Shown piece by piece: positions 18,946-28,924 of a stretch of DNA of 64,000 bases (position 1 is its first letter; each line of letters opens with the position of its first letter). Location: NCBI RefSeq assembly GCF_013248975.1, contig NZ_JABRWH010000001.1:248001-312000 (forward strand), written 5' to 3'. A program made the translations under genes and the position numbers. This DNA is from Neobacillus endophyticus (lineage in GTDB: Bacteria; Bacillota; Bacilli; Bacillales; Cytobacillaceae). A model generated the notes under the pieces. It made no database searches and was not told the origin of the DNA. It saw only the letters and a program-made list of their open reading frames with translations.

Positions 18946-18967
18946 AAAACCGGCCAGTGGCCGGTTT
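18946..18967 (-). terminator. ccpA terminator
   Basis: AACCGGCC (18948-18955) pairs with GGCCGGTT (18959-18966); on the minus strand it is followed by TTTTATGTTTTT. Confidence 0.9.
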
Positions 18968-18972
18968 ATTTA

Positions 18973-19977
18973 TTAAGCTTTTGTCGAATTGCGATGTTCA
19001 ATCCGGTGCGGCAGAACCACAATATGATCGCTAACTTTTTCTTTATTCATTAACTTAGTAAGCAAACGCATGGCCACTGCACCGATATCATATAATGGCT
19101 GTATAACAGTTGTAAGTTGGGGACGGACCATTAGAGACAATCTGGTATTGTCTGAGGTTATCACTTCAAAGTCTTCAGGAATTTTGTAGCCTTTATCCTC
19201 TGCTCCATGAACAACACCAAGTGCGGCTTCATCTGCACCAACGAAAATCGCAGTTGGCTTTACGGAAGCCTCAAGGATTTTATCAAATGCCTCAAGACCT
19301 GAATCATACGTATAGTCTCCTTCAACGATTAATTCCTCATTAACAGGAATATTCGCATCTGCTAATGCCCGTTTGTAGCCGGCTAACTTCTTGGACGAAA
19401 TATCTGGCTCGTAAAGCGGGCCGATAATAAGAGCAATATGTTTATGTCCTCTTTGGATAAACTCTGTTACCGAGTCATAAGTTGCTTGCTCATAGTCGAT
19501 ATTAACGGAAGGAATTTTTTCTGCTTCTTCGATCGATCCTGCCAAGACAATTGGGACCGGAGATTTTTCAAATTCCTCCACATGTTCAGGTGTAACATGA
19601 CCGCTCATGAAGACAATTCCGTCCACTTGTTTTCCAAGCATCGTATTAAGCAAATGTAATTCCTTTTCTTTGTTTTGGTCCGAATTGCTTAAAATGATGT
19701 TGTATTTATACATGGTGGCAATATCTTCAATCCCGCGGGCCAATTCAGCAAAAAAGATGTTTGATATATCAGGAATAATAACGCCAACAGTGGTGGTTTT
19801 TTTACTTGCTAATCCCCTTGCCACTGCATTTGGACGATAGCCTAATCTTTCAATTACTTCTAATACTTTTTTCCGAGTAACCGGCTTTACATTGGGATTC
19901 CCGTTTACTACACGGGACACAGTTGCCATGGAAACATTTGCTTCACGGGCAACATCATAAATTGTTATGTTATTCAC
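18973..19977 (-). CDS. ccpA: Catabolite control protein A
   Basis: LacI-family global regulator that binds cre boxes with HPr-Ser-P when sugars are plentiful. The 334-residue length equals B. subtilis CcpA. The N-terminal helix-turn-helix (about residues 3-24, [20 protein letters not shown]) and the hinge ([13 protein letters not shown]) are near-identical to the family, followed by the periplasmic-binding-like core. GTG 19977 is taken as start (MNNITIYDV) because AGGAGAG lies eight bases upstream; the longer frame from GTG 19986 would overlap that ribosome site. Likely targets in this window include acuABC and the roc genes. The motPS genes that follow ccpA in B. subtilis are absent. Confidence 0.97.
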   Translation of the reverse strand: MNNITIYDVAREANVSMATVSRVVNGNPNVKPVTRKKVLEVIERLGYRPNAVARGLASKKTTTVGVIIPDISNIFFAELARGIEDIATMYKYNIILSNSDQNKEKELHLLNTMLGKQVDGIVFMSGHVTPEHVEEFEKSPVPIVLAGSIEEAEKIPSVNIDYEQATYDSVTEFIQRGHKHIALIIGPLYEPDISSKKLAGYKRALADANIPVNEELIVEGDYTYDSGLEAFDKILEASVKPTAIFVGADEAALGVVHGAEDKGYKIPEDFEVITSDNTRLSLMVRPQLTTVIQPLYDIGAVAMRLLTKLMNKEKVSDHIVVLPHRIEHRNSTKA

Positions 19978-20012
19978 TTCACACACTCTCCTAAACGAAC
20001 ACTTTTCTTTAT

Positions 20013-20030
20013 TTTACTGCAGTCAGTAAA
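20013..20030. promoter_or_regulatory. Operator-like inverted repeat upstream of ccpA
   Basis: TTTACTG (20013-20019) and CAGTAAA (20024-20030) are perfectly complementary around four bases, 36 bases upstream of the ccpA start. No known binder. Confidence 0.35.
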
Positions 20031-20170
20031 TTTCTAGTCATGATTCCCATCACACTTAATGATACTTTTTCTTTATGTGAGAAAATATACAAATGAAATA
20101 TGTATTTAATGATACGACAAGATTTTTAAAGCCGCAATCTCCATTTTTCGTTTCCTTCTAATAATAGCAA

Positions 20171-20205
20171 AAAAGCCTTCTGCTGAAAATGTGCAGAAGG
20201 CTTTT
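20171..20205 (-). terminator. aroA terminator
   Basis: A perfect 13-bp stem, AAAAGCCTTCTGC (20171-20183) with GCAGAAGGCTTTT (20193-20205), gives a T run on the minus strand. Confidence 0.93.
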
Positions 20206-20217
20206 CCGACATTATTT

Positions 20218-21294
20218 TTATACTCGAACGAAATTTGATGCTAGCAACTCATTGTAGAATTTGTCAAATTGCGGAATATCCATTTGCTGCTGTGAATCAG
20301 ATAAGGCTACTGCAGGATCTGGATGAACTTCTGCCATCACACCATCTGCGCCAATAGCAATCGCCGCCTTCGCACATGGAAGCAATAAGTCTCTTCTTCC
20401 TGTAGAATGCGTAACATCGACCATGACAGGTAAATGCGTTTCTTGTTTCAGGATTGGCACTGCAGAAATATCAAGCGTGTTTCTTGTCGCTTTTTCATAT
20501 GTTCTGATACCGCGCTCGCATAGGATGATTTGTCCGTTACCTTGAGCCATGATATATTCAGCAGCATTGATAAATTCTTCAATAGTGGCTGCTAATCCTC
20601 TTTTTAAGAGTACAGGTTTGTTAACAGCACCAGCTGCCTTTAGTAATTCAAAGTTTTGCATGTTTCTGGCACCAATTTGGATCACATCTATGTAATCCAG
20701 TGCCAATTCGATATCTGCAGGGTTTACGATCTCGCTGATTACTGCCATATCGTATTCAACTGCCACTCGCTTTAAGATCTTCAGTCCATCAACCCCTAAG
20801 CCTTGGAAATCGTAAGGAGATGTTCTTGGTTTGTAAGCTCCACCGCGAAGTAGTTTCAAACCTTTTTCTTTCATCGATTTGGCAACTGCAGCTACTTGCT
20901 CATAAGATTCAACCGAGCATGGACCGAAGACAAAATGCGGTTTTCCATCTCCGACATTTTCACCTTTTAATGTGACAATCGTATCTTCCGGTTTCTTCTT
21001 TCTGGAAACTAGCAGCGCCTTTTTGTGATCATCTTTTTGCAGATCAAGCCCAGCTTTGAAAATTTCCTTAAAAATATGATCAATGGTAGCACTGTCAAAT
21101 GGACCATCGTTATTTTCCTTAATCTTATCAAGCATGCTTCGCTCGCGGACAGGATCGAATCTGTAAACACCCTGATTTTCCTTTGCCCGTCCTGCTTCTT
21201 GGACGAGTCTAGCTCTTTCATTAATCAATCTTAATAATTCCAAATTCACTTCGTCAATTCTTGATCTTAATTGTTCTAATTCATTATTGCCCAT
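20218..21294 (-). CDS. aroA: Bifunctional chorismate mutase / 3-deoxy-7-phosphoheptulonate (DAHP) synthase
   Basis: Condenses phosphoenolpyruvate and erythrose 4-phosphate in the first step of aromatic amino-acid synthesis. The fused N-terminal AroQ-type chorismate mutase (about residues 1-90, [20 protein letters not shown]) serves as the feedback sensor. The KDPG-aldolase-like DAHP synthase domain spans about 110-358 ([55 protein letters not shown]). Start ATG 21294 (MGNNELEQL) follows the family; earlier in-frame ATGs exist but lack a better ribosome site. The B. subtilis name aroA differs from the E. coli use of that symbol. Monocistronic, with promoter and terminator visible. Confidence 0.97.
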   Translation of the reverse strand: MGNNELEQLRSRIDEVNLELLRLINERARLVQEAGRAKENQGVYRFDPVRERSMLDKIKENNDGPFDSATIDHIFKEIFKAGLDLQKDDHKKALLVSRKKKPEDTIVTLKGENVGDGKPHFVFGPCSVESYEQVAAVAKSMKEKGLKLLRGGAYKPRTSPYDFQGLGVDGLKILKRVAVEYDMAVISEIVNPADIELALDYIDVIQIGARNMQNFELLKAAGAVNKPVLLKRGLAATIEEFINAAEYIMAQGNGQIILCERGIRTYEKATRNTLDISAVPILKQETHLPVMVDVTHSTGRRDLLLPCAKAAIAIGADGVMAEVHPDPAVALSDSQQQMDIPQFDKFYNELLASNFVRV

Positions 21295-21404
21295 CAATCG
21301 TCCCTGCCCTTTCATTGCCAATCAGTTTTGTTCCCATTTGGTGAAAAAAACTGACTGCAAACTTAAAATTTTAAATTTTTGTAACACTTTTATAATTAGG
21401 CTTT

Positions 21405-21433
21405 ATTATAGCGGAAATATATTTCTTTGTCAT
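21405..21433 (-). promoter_or_regulatory. Predicted aroA promoter
   Basis: On the minus strand, -35 ATGACA (21433-21428) and perfect -10 TATAAT (21410-21405) are 17 bases apart. Confidence 0.75.
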
Positions 21434-21576
21434 CCCTTTTTTCTTTATTAATTAAACGCTTTTAAGCGTTAAAGAATATTCAGGTATAATATAGTACTAT
21501 ATTCTCCCTTTCTCGAAAGTGTGCATGTTTACGGAATTTTTTGATAGGGCTAAGATCAATCAGCTTCTTTTCTTGC

Positions 21577-21909
21577 TTATGCGTTTTCTTTCAGCGCATT
21601 TTCCAACGAGCTATTTGTTATTTTCCAATGGGAAGCATTCCATTTTGCCTCGCCATTCGCAAACAAAATAGCTTGTGGAGACTCATGTTTAATTTGAAAC
21701 TTTTCTGCAATCTCATTCGATAATGGTCTTGCATCTTGCACAGCCAAGTAATAGGTGTCTACTACCTTATTCTCGGTTGAGAACTTTTCATATTCATTAA
21801 AGGCTGCCTGACTGATTGGACATGTTAAACTGTGTTTTAACAGAAAGAATGACTTTTCATTATTCACTAGTTCAGCAAATTGTTCGGATGTTTCGATTTT
21901 TTTTAACAT
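21577..21909 (-). CDS. ytxJ: YtxJ, thioredoxin-like bacillithiol-associated protein
   Basis: A 110-residue thioredoxin-fold protein of the DUF2847 family, thought to reduce mixed disulfides with bacillithiol. A single active-site-like cysteine lies in the KHSLTCPISQ segment (Cys30), matching a monothiol arrangement, and SPQAILFANG is the cis-proline region. GGAGG precedes the start. It is the third gene of ytxG-ytxH-ytxJ, 97 bases after ytxH, and is probably induced by general stress through the sigma-B-type promoter upstream of ytxG. Confidence 0.9.
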   Translation of the reverse strand: MLKKIETSEQFAELVNNEKSFFLLKHSLTCPISQAAFNEYEKFSTENKVVDTYYLAVQDARPLSNEIAEKFQIKHESPQAILFANGEAKWNASHWKITNSSLENALKENA

Positions 21910-22006
21910 GGAAAATAACCTCCAATAAATTGTAAACGGTGAAGTAATTTTATCACTTCACCGCAACTATAACAAATATACTGATTTTAAATGTATAAGG
22001 TATTTA

Positions 22007-22495
22007 CTATTTGACTTTCTGTTCTTCTTCTTCAAAAGCTTTTTGAGCTTCTTCTAATTTTTTTCGTATTTCTTCCCCATCAAGCGTTCCTTTTAATGCT
22101 GTTTTTATCGAGGATGGCTTTTTAGGGCTGGCGATGGAAATATAGCCTGAATCTTGTTCTATTATAGGGTCATTCTGATTTACAGCCTTGCCTTTCACCT
22201 TATTAATTAAACCTGTTGATTGCAGGACAATTCCTTGAGAAATATCAGCCGTTTTCGAAACAAGATTATTGCTTTTTACTCGGACGTTATCCCGAACTTG
22301 CTCTGTTTTCTCAAAAATCGTGCCTGCCTGACTACTTAATGACCGGCGCAGTTCATTTCCAGGTTTAGGTGCCAATAGCAATGCAGTTACGGCCCCTACA
22401 ACTCCGCCGATTATTGCTCCCAGCAGAAAACTATTGGATGTTTCTTCATGGCTGCTTTGATATATTTCTTGTTTTTCATTTTCCCTATTGGCCAT
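22007..22495 (-). CDS. ytxH: YtxH, general stress membrane protein
   Basis: A 162-residue protein with one hydrophobic, glycine-rich N-terminal helix (about residues 22-44, FLLGAIIGGVVGAVTALLLA) followed by the PKPGNELRRSL motif of the YtxH family and a charged, helical tail. The molecular role is unknown. Ribosome site AGGAGG precedes the start; 22 bases separate it from ytxG. Second gene of the ytxGHJ stress operon. Confidence 0.9.
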   Translation of the reverse strand: MANRENEKQEIYQSSHEETSNSFLLGAIIGGVVGAVTALLLAPKPGNELRRSLSSQAGTIFEKTEQVRDNVRVKSNNLVSKTADISQGIVLQSTGLINKVKGKAVNQNDPIIEQDSGYISIASPKKPSSIKTALKGTLDGEEIRKKLEEAQKAFEEEEQKVK

Positions 22496-22517
22496 TTTAT
22501 ATTACCTCCTTGTTTAT

Positions 22518-22985
22518 TTAGTGGCCTCTAACTTTCATCTTCTCTTGATCGGTCACTTTGGTTTCGCTTTTGGCTTGCTTTCTTGCCTGCCATTTATCCT
22601 TTAATTCCATGACGACATTGCTCCACTGAACGATTTGGGAGATTTTTTCTTTATTGTCCTCCACGGTATGTTGAACCGAATTAGAAATGGTCTGCAGCGT
22701 TCCGTTAAATTGACTTACGGTTGTTCCCACACTTCTCACAGCTTCTACCACACTATTTAAACTCTCTGATTTTTCCTGAAAATCTTCCGCAAGGGAGTTG
22801 GTTTTTTGCAACAATAAAGTGGTCTCGCTCGTTACTCCCTCCAACTGCTTCTCAAGCCCTTTTAAAGTATCTGAAACCCTCGTCAGCGTCACTTGGAGTG
22901 ATTTCAGTGTAGATGACAGATAAATGACAAGTATGAGAAACGCTACAGCGATTAGCGCCACACTTAAGTATAAAATGATTTGCAT
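22518..22985 (-). CDS. ytxG: YtxG, DUF948 membrane-anchored coiled-coil protein
   Basis: A 155-residue protein with an N-terminal membrane helix (about residues 3-25) and a long heptad-like segment (about 28-125). The latter includes LTRVSDTLKGLEKQLEGVT and the typical DUF948 repeats of Ser, Leu and Val. Its function is unknown; in B. subtilis it is the first gene of a sigma-B dependent operon. A well-matched sigma-B promoter is present upstream at 23021-23045, supporting the same control here. Confidence 0.9.
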   Translation of the reverse strand: MQIILYLSVALIAVAFLILVIYLSSTLKSLQVTLTRVSDTLKGLEKQLEGVTSETTLLLQKTNSLAEDFQEKSESLNSVVEAVRSVGTTVSQFNGTLQTISNSVQHTVEDNKEKISQIVQWSNVVMELKDKWQARKQAKSETKVTDQEKMKVRGH

Positions 22986-23020
22986 TATGTAAAACCCTCC
23001 GCATCAACTATCATTATGTA

Positions 23021-23045
23021 TTACCCAAGTAACTTGGATATAAAC
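23021..23045 (-). promoter_or_regulatory. Sigma-B promoter of ytxGHJ
   Basis: On the minus strand, GTTTAT (23045-23040) and GGGTAA (23026-23021) are 13 bases apart and match the sigma-B consensus GTTTWW-N12-15-GGGWAW. The first gene begins 36 bases downstream. Confidence 0.8.
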
Positions 23046-23198
23046 CTCGCTCACTTATCTTATAATACTTCCATTTATTTGTCCCGTTTTCCTGCCATAT
23101 GCTTAAAATTTTTACGAAGACCTGTCATTTCAATTATTCTGCTTTCTTCGGGTACAATAGGAATGTATAACATGACAATTTTCTGGAGGTGTACTTAA

Positions 23199-24314
23199 AT
23201 GAAAGACCCGCGTATAGAAAAGCTTGCAAAAAATTTAATTCATTATTCGGTTGAGTTACAAAAAGGAGAAAAAGTATTAATAGAGAATTTCGGGCTGCAG
23301 CGTGAACTTGTTTCAGCACTTGTAAAGGAAGCATATGAAGCAGGAGGATATCCATTTGTCCTGTTAAAGGACCATCAAATAGACCGTGTGCTTATGATGG
23401 GAGCACAAGAAGAGCAATTTAATATGATGGCGGACTTTGAAGCCAATGTCATGAGTAAAATGGATGGATACATAGGACTACGTTCCGGCAATAACATCAA
23501 TGAGCATGCAGATGTTCCAGACGATAAAATGAAAATTCATGGCAATACAATCGGCAAAAAAGTGCATCGCGATATCCGTGTTCCTAAAACGAAATGGGTT
23601 GTCTTAAGATATCCTACTCCATCGATGGCCCAATTAGCAAAAATGAGCACTGAAGCCTTTGAAGATTTTTACTTTACGGTCTGCAACCTAGACTATGGAA
23701 AAATGGATAAAGCGATGGATAGTCTTGTCGATTTGATGAATCGGACGGATAAAGTCCGCCTAACAGGACCAGGGACAGACTTGAACTTCTCCATCAAAGA
23801 CATTCCAGCGATCAAGTGTGCCGGAAAACTGAATATTCCTGACGGTGAGGTTTACACAGCTCCTGTACGTAACTCCGTAAACGGAACTATTACCTATAAT
23901 ACACCATCCCCCTATCAGGGCTTCACATTTGAAAATGTAAAATTGACATTTAAGGATGGAAAAATTGTAGAGGCAGAAGCAAACGACACAGAGCGTATTA
24001 ATAAAATATTTGATACGGATGAAGGGGCAAGGTATGTCGGAGAATTCGCGATTGGCGTAAATCCTTTTATACTCCATCCAATGCAGGACATCTTATTTGA
24101 TGAAAAAATTGCTGGCAGCTTTCATTTCACACCTGGCCAATGCTATGACGATGCCTTTAATGGAAACCATTCCAATATTCATTGGGATATGGTTAATATT
24201 CAGCGCCCTGAATATGGCGGCGGTGAAATTTATTTTGATGACGTGTTAATCCGTAAAAATGGATTGTTCGTAATCCCGGAATTAGAAAAACTAAACCCTG
24301 ATCACTTAAAATAA
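23199..24314 (+). CDS. M29-family metallo-aminopeptidase (AmpS/aminopeptidase T type)
   Basis: Cytoplasmic enzyme that removes N-terminal residues from peptides with a two-metal centre. The 371-residue protein shows family motifs: RSGNNINEHADVP, the GTDLNFSIKD segment, FMN-independent core IPDGEVYTAPVRNSVNGTI (cut: IPDGEVYTAPVR), and ELAIG-like EFAIGVNPF. Metal-ligand residues lie in GSFHFTPGQCYDDAFNGN (HFTPGQCYDD) and SNIHWDMV. GGAGG precedes ATG 23199. It is slightly shorter than B. subtilis AmpS (about 410), so it may be a different M29 subgroup. Monocistronic, flanked by a dispersed repeat and a shared terminator. Confidence 0.88.
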   Translation: MKDPRIEKLAKNLIHYSVELQKGEKVLIENFGLQRELVSALVKEAYEAGGYPFVLLKDHQIDRVLMMGAQEEQFNMMADFEANVMSKMDGYIGLRSGNNINEHADVPDDKMKIHGNTIGKKVHRDIRVPKTKWVVLRYPTPSMAQLAKMSTEAFEDFYFTVCNLDYGKMDKAMDSLVDLMNRTDKVRLTGPGTDLNFSIKDIPAIKCAGKLNIPDGEVYTAPVRNSVNGTITYNTPSPYQGFTFENVKLTFKDGKIVEAEANDTERINKIFDTDEGARYVGEFAIGVNPFILHPMQDILFDEKIAGSFHFTPGQCYDDAFNGNHSNIHWDMVNIQRPEYGGGEIYFDDVLIRKNGLFVIPELEKLNPDHLK

Positions 24315-24383
24315 AAGGCTTGTTGGTCATCTCCTCTCCAATTTACTAGCAGAAGTGTTCAGTTTGTGCTTTAACTAAGCCAA

Positions 24384-24465
24384 ATAAAGAAAACTCACCG
24401 ACTGGCGAGCTTGGCAGAGCGAAGATAAAGGCGTAGTTGCCCTTATGACTTTCCTATCGGCTAAA
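24384..24465 (+). repeat. Dispersed repeat, copy 2 (after the M29 peptidase gene)
   Basis: Starts ATAAAGAAAACTCACC and keeps the GACTGGCGAGC, GGCAGAGCGAAG and GGCGTAGTTGCCCTTAT segments of the family. It lacks about 20 bases that form the left half of the second hairpin in the other copies, leaving GACTTTCCTATCGGC. Confidence 0.8.
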
Positions 24466-24466
24466 T

Positions 24467-24502
24467 AAAAATCGGAGGTCTCCTGTCGGACCTCCGATTT
24501 TT
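24467..24502. terminator. Bidirectional terminator between the M29 peptidase gene and murC
   Basis: A perfect 14-bp stem (24467-24480 with 24489-24502) with A and T runs at its ends. Confidence 0.93.
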
Positions 24503-24506
24503 CAAT

Positions 24507-25805
24507 TTAGACTAATTGTTTTTCATATGATTCCTGATATTTCTGAATATCTCCGGCTCCCATAAACAAAATGACACTATTTTCATGCTTTTTTAGAATG
24601 GAAGTATCTTCTTCCGAAATTATTTCAGAGCCTTCCACTCTATCCTGCAAATCATGGATGGACAGCTTACCATTCTTCTCACGGGCTGAGCCGAAAATTT
24701 CACATAAATATGCCTTATCGGCAAGACGCAGACTAGCAGCAAAATCCTCCAAAAAGGCTTGCGTGCGCGAGAAAGTGTGCGGCTGGAATACAGCCACAAT
24801 TTCACGTTCTGGATATTTTTGCTTAGCTGCATCAATAGTCGCCCTAATTTCAGTCGGGTGATGTGCATAATCATCAATTAAGATTTGTTCCCCAAGTTTT
24901 TTCTCAGAAAATCTTCTTTTTACACCTTGGAAAGTGGTCAGCCTATTCTTAACAACTTCAACATCTATTTCTTCGTAATGGCATAAACCAATGACAGCTA
25001 AAGCATTTAATACATTATGGTCTCCAAATGTTGGAATAGAGAACGTATTATAGAAATTATTGCGAATAAAGACATCAAAGCTTGTTCCATGTGTTGTTTT
25101 CACCACATTTTTTGCCTGATAGTCATTTTCCTCACCGAATCCGTAAAAAAGAACTGGAACCTTTGCTTGAATTTTCTGCAGCTGCTCATCGTCGCCGCAA
25201 GCAAAAATTCCTTTCTTAACTTGCAATGCCATCTCTTGAAAAGCAGAGAAAACATCATCTATATTAGCAAAATAATCAGGATGATCAAAATCAATGTTGG
25301 TCATGATCGCATAGTCTGGAAAATAGGATAAGAAATGGCGTCTATATTCACAGGCCTCAAATACAAAGTATTCTGCCCCCTCTTCACCCTTACCGGTACC
25401 ATCACCAATTAGAAATGAAGTCGGTTTCGCGCCTGAAATCACATGGGCCAGCAAACCAGTCGTAGATGTTTTTCCATGTGCACCAGTAACTGCAATGCTT
25501 GTGAAATTTTGCATAAAATCGCCTAAAAAACGGTGATAACGTACAATAGGCAGTCCGAGCTTCATCGCCTCTTGAATTTCCTCATGGGTATCAGGGAAAG
25601 CATTTCCTGCTATGATTGTCATCCCCGGCTTAATATTTTCCTTCTGAAACGGAAGAATTGTAATCCCTGATTGCTCTAGGGCAATCTGAGTAAAAAAGCG
25701 CTTTTCGACATCGGATCCCTGAACTTGAAATTTCATATCATGCAGAACTTGTGCAAGTGCACTCATTCCAGACCCCTTAATACCTACAAAATGGTAAATA
25801 GTCAT
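24507..25805 (-). CDS. murC: UDP-N-acetylmuramate--L-alanine ligase
   Basis: Adds L-alanine to UDP-MurNAc, the first amino acid of the peptidoglycan stem peptide. The 432-residue protein begins [18 protein letters not shown] (Rossmann UDP-binding domain). It then has the ATP-binding GAHGKTSTT (about residues 105-113), [20 protein letters not shown] and the C-terminal [13 protein letters not shown] 25805 with GGAGG upstream is chosen; an in-frame start six codons earlier is not supported by homology. In B. subtilis it follows sftA in the same direction, as here, though with a 240-base gap. Confidence 0.97.
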   Translation of the reverse strand: MTIYHFVGIKGSGMSALAQVLHDMKFQVQGSDVEKRFFTQIALEQSGITILPFQKENIKPGMTIIAGNAFPDTHEEIQEAMKLGLPIVRYHRFLGDFMQNFTSIAVTGAHGKTSTTGLLAHVISGAKPTSFLIGDGTGKGEEGAEYFVFEACEYRRHFLSYFPDYAIMTNIDFDHPDYFANIDDVFSAFQEMALQVKKGIFACGDDEQLQKIQAKVPVLFYGFGEENDYQAKNVVKTTHGTSFDVFIRNNFYNTFSIPTFGDHNVLNALAVIGLCHYEEIDVEVVKNRLTTFQGVKRRFSEKKLGEQILIDDYAHHPTEIRATIDAAKQKYPEREIVAVFQPHTFSRTQAFLEDFAASLRLADKAYLCEIFGSAREKNGKLSIHDLQDRVEGSEIISEEDTSILKKHENSVILFMGAGDIQKYQESYEKQLV

Positions 25806-26045
25806 AGAAGAACCTCCAACCAACGTCTATCTGTAAAACAGTATATGACATCTGTCTTTATTTGCTAACGATAAAGATCGCACACAATGTTTAATACTTA
25901 AAATACATGTTTGTAAATCATTAAGTAAAAACCATTTCATTATTATACCATTGTTCTGGTATAAAAACTATTTTTCACTTTTTTTAGACCGTTCTAATTA
26001 TTCTTTACATATTATTTGTTGATACTTTCAAACCATACTTTTGAA

Positions 26046-28781
26046 TTATCCCAATGTCATGGAATCATGGATTGCTTCTAATTCTTCTTCGGTTATTAAT
26101 ACCTCACGGGGCTTACTCCCATTTGCTCCTGTGATATATCCGTTTTGCTCAAGCATATCCATTAATCGTGCAGCACGATTATAGCCAATTTTAAATCTGC
26201 GCTGAAGGCTTGAAGTGGAAGCACCGCCTTGGTCGATAATAAACTCGCAGGCTTCATAGAATAATTCATCTTCCCCTTCCGTCACTTGGGCCTTTTTCAA
26301 AAGCTCTTCTTGTTCAAACAAATAATTTGGCTCCTGCTGGGCTCTTACATGGTTTACTACTAAATCAATTTCCTCATCTGTTACAAAAGTTCCTTGCAGA
26401 CGGACTGGTTTTGATGAGCCATTTTCTAAAAACAGCATATCTCCTCGGCCCAATAATTTCTCGGCACCGCTAATATCGATAATTGTGCGAGAATCTATCT
26501 GGGAAGAAACCGAAAAGGCAATCCGTGTTGGAATATTGGCTTTAATTAACCCTGTAATAACATCAACTGAAGGTCTTTGCGTAGCCAAAATAAGGTGTAT
26601 GCCGCATGCTCTTGCTTTTTGGGCAATGCGGCAAATCGCCTCTTCTACATCTGCCGGAGACATCATCATTAAATCAGCCAGCTCATCAATAATGATCACT
26701 ATTAATGGCAACTTATCTGCATACCTTTTGTGCTCCATCGCCAAGTCATTAAAACGATTAATATCACGGACACCAGCATGGGCAAAAAGCTCATAGCGCC
26801 GTTCCATTTCCTCAACAGCCCATTTTAATGCAGCCGTTGCCGCCTTTACATCGGTAATAACTGGACTGACTAAGTGAGGGATTCGATTGTAAGGAGCAAG
26901 TTCGACCATTTTCGGATCAATCAGAAGCAGTTTTAACTCTTCGGGACTTGCTTTATATAACAAACTGACCAAAATGGAATTGATACATACACTTTTTCCA
27001 GAGCCTGTTGCACCGGCAATTAACCCGTGCGGCATTTTCTTTAAGTCCGTCACAATCGGATTTCCTTCGATATCCAAGCCCAACACGGCTGTTAATGGGG
27101 AAACGGAAGTTTGAAAAACCTGACTTTGTATGATTTCGCTTATTTTTACTGGTCTTGAACTCTGATTCGGAACCTCAATGCCAATCGTATGTTTTCCCGG
27201 GATTGGCGCTTCAATCCGAATATCCCTTGCCGCAAGGCTTAATTTTATATCATCGCTTAAATTGGTAATTTTGTTGACCTTTACTCCTGGGTCAGGCTGT
27301 ACCTCAAACCTTGTTACAGAAGGGCCCTGTGTGACATGAACGACCTTTGCCCCTACATTAAAGTTTTGCAATGTCTGGCCCAATAGTTCTTGTTGTCCGG
27401 AAATCCACTCTGTGTCCTTTACTTCCAATACTGGCGGATTTAAAAGTGTTGTTTCCGGAAATTGAAATCCCTTCGAATCACTAGTTTGCGGAATCAAATC
27501 CATGGCTTCCCGAGATTGACTGCTTGCAAATTCATTGGTCTGCAGCCTTTCAGTGCTATACACGTTCTGCAGTTCTTCCGTGTTTGACACATTCTGCAGT
27601 CTTTCAGTCCTATACACGTTCTGTAGCTCTTCCGTGTTTGATACATTCTGCAGTCTTTCAGTCCTATACACGTTCTGTATTTCTTCCGTGTTTGGCACAT
27701 TCTGCAGCCTTTCAGTGCTATACACGTTCTGTATTTCTTCCGTGTTTGGCACATTCTGCAGCCTTTCAGTGCTATACACGTTCTGTATTTCTTCCGTGTT
27801 TGACACATTCTGCAGCTCTTGTTGTTGTTCGAGTCTGTTTACTTGCGTCTGTTTCGGCTCTTCAAGCTTTCTTTGGCGTGCTTCCCAAGACAGCCTATCC
27901 TGTTTCAACATCATGACATTAAATGGCAAATGCGTCCGACGTGACCTTTGAGGGGGTTGTTGATTTACAAGCACATCCTCCTTAATATCTAAAGAATGTG
28001 GGTTTTCCGCAGCCTGGTGAGTCAGCTTCGATACTGATCCCATCTCTTCTTTGCTTTCTTCTGCATCAGAAACCTGTGTGATTGATTCCTCCACATGTTT
28101 AGATGTTTCTTCCACTTTCGGAATGGTAACACTCTCTTTCATTTCTAACCTTGTCGAGCCTATTTGCGATACTGCCTCTTTCTCCGGTAAAACAACCGTA
28201 TAAGGCAAATCATTCATGATTGTTTCAGGTCTTTCCGTTTTATTCTGTATAACAGCATCTGATTGTAAAGCAGACATTGTTGTTTGCGTGGTTTTGGCTG
28301 TTACTTCATTCTTAAGTTTTAAACGTTTCAGTTCTTGTTCTGTGATTTCAGCTTCGGTGAAACAACTTAATTCATGCTCAACGATTTTTGTTTTTGCAGG
28401 CCGTAGAAAGCCGTGTACAGGAGATGGTATTTCCGTTGGGTGAAATGGAATACGCGACCTCTTCGGTTGCTCTTTTTTTGTTTCCGGTAAAATCGGAAGG
28501 GTTTCTAACATTTCCTGTTGATTCATTTTTTCTGATATACGTTTTTTCCTTCTGCGAGACAAGAATTCTTCAGTAGTTTTTTGGGGGATCTCAGGTCGTG
28601 ATGTTGCCCCCTTTGGATACTGATAGGAAATCCTCGCATCTAATTCTTTTAATTTTTCATATTTAGTAAGAATCGGAATGCTATCCGTTTTTTCTTTATC
28701 TGGTATATAGCTTTGAAAATCATCTTCTTCTTCCTTTTTTAACTTTTGCAAAAAGTTTTGGAGCCAACTCAAAAAAATCAC
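26046..28781 (-). CDS. sftA: DNA translocase SftA (soluble FtsK/SpoIIIE-type ATPase)
   Basis: Cytoplasmic DNA pump that moves DNA out of the way of the closing division septum. It has no membrane helices, as expected for SftA rather than SpoIIIE. Order: a charged linker (about residues 1-480) with a 90-residue tandem repeat at 325-414; the FtsK alpha/beta domains with Walker A GATGSGKSV (about 589-596) and Walker B IVIIIDELADLMM; and the gamma winged-helix domain at the end (RRFKIGYNRAARLMD). GTG 28781 is preferred as start because AAGGAAG precedes it and the protein then begins near SWLQNF as in B. subtilis; ATG 28796 lacks a ribosome site. Confidence 0.94.
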   Translation of the reverse strand: MIFLSWLQNFLQKLKKEEEDDFQSYIPDKEKTDSIPILTKYEKLKELDARISYQYPKGATSRPEIPQKTTEEFLSRRRKKRISEKMNQQEMLETLPILPETKKEQPKRSRIPFHPTEIPSPVHGFLRPAKTKIVEHELSCFTEAEITEQELKRLKLKNEVTAKTTQTTMSALQSDAVIQNKTERPETIMNDLPYTVVLPEKEAVSQIGSTRLEMKESVTIPKVEETSKHVEESITQVSDAEESKEEMGSVSKLTHQAAENPHSLDIKEDVLVNQQPPQRSRRTHLPFNVMMLKQDRLSWEARQRKLEEPKQTQVNRLEQQQELQNVSNTEEIQNVYSTERLQNVPNTEEIQNVYSTERLQNVPNTEEIQNVYRTERLQNVSNTEELQNVYRTERLQNVSNTEELQNVYSTERLQTNEFASSQSREAMDLIPQTSDSKGFQFPETTLLNPPVLEVKDTEWISGQQELLGQTLQNFNVGAKVVHVTQGPSVTRFEVQPDPGVKVNKITNLSDDIKLSLAARDIRIEAPIPGKHTIGIEVPNQSSRPVKISEIIQSQVFQTSVSPLTAVLGLDIEGNPIVTDLKKMPHGLIAGATGSGKSVCINSILVSLLYKASPEELKLLLIDPKMVELAPYNRIPHLVSPVITDVKAATAALKWAVEEMERRYELFAHAGVRDINRFNDLAMEHKRYADKLPLIVIIIDELADLMMMSPADVEEAICRIAQKARACGIHLILATQRPSVDVITGLIKANIPTRIAFSVSSQIDSRTIIDISGAEKLLGRGDMLFLENGSSKPVRLQGTFVTDEEIDLVVNHVRAQQEPNYLFEQEELLKKAQVTEGEDELFYEACEFIIDQGGASTSSLQRRFKIGYNRAARLMDMLEQNGYITGANGSKPREVLITEEELEAIHDSMTLG
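27540..27809 (-). repeat. Five 54-bp tandem repeats inside sftA
   Basis: Each unit encodes 18 residues of the form NVPNTEEIQNVYSTERLQ with few substitutions, itself a doubled 9-residue motif (NVxxTExxQ). The DNA units are nearly identical, indicating recent expansion or gene conversion. The reading frame is preserved. Confidence 0.95.
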
Positions 28782-28889
28782 TCTTTCTTCCTTCATCGTA
28801 TCATTCTATTTTAGCAGTAATTATAATTTTTTCGACAGATTTCTGAAGAATTAAGTCGAAATATCGACTTATTTCCATTTCTACATACA

Positions 28890-28913
28890 AAAGGACCACT
28901 TTTCAAGCGGTCC
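28890..28913 (-). terminator. Terminator after ytpQ
   Basis: On the minus strand, GGACCGCTT pairs with AAGTGGTCC (one G-T pair) and is followed by TTTT. Confidence 0.65.
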
Positions 28914-28924
28914 ACATCCGATTC

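Noticed and set aside
21488..21503. Palindrome AATATAGTACTATATT between ytxJ and aroA
   Set aside because: Very AT-rich and short; likely chance, with no clear promoter relation.
27540..27809. Regular repeats as a possible CRISPR array
   Set aside because: Units are contiguous without variable spacers and encode in-frame protein repeats of SftA.
27524..27951. Plus-strand Cys/Ser-rich open frames over the sftA repeats
   Set aside because: They are frame shadows of the tandem repeat on the other strand, with no ribosome site and no family resemblance.
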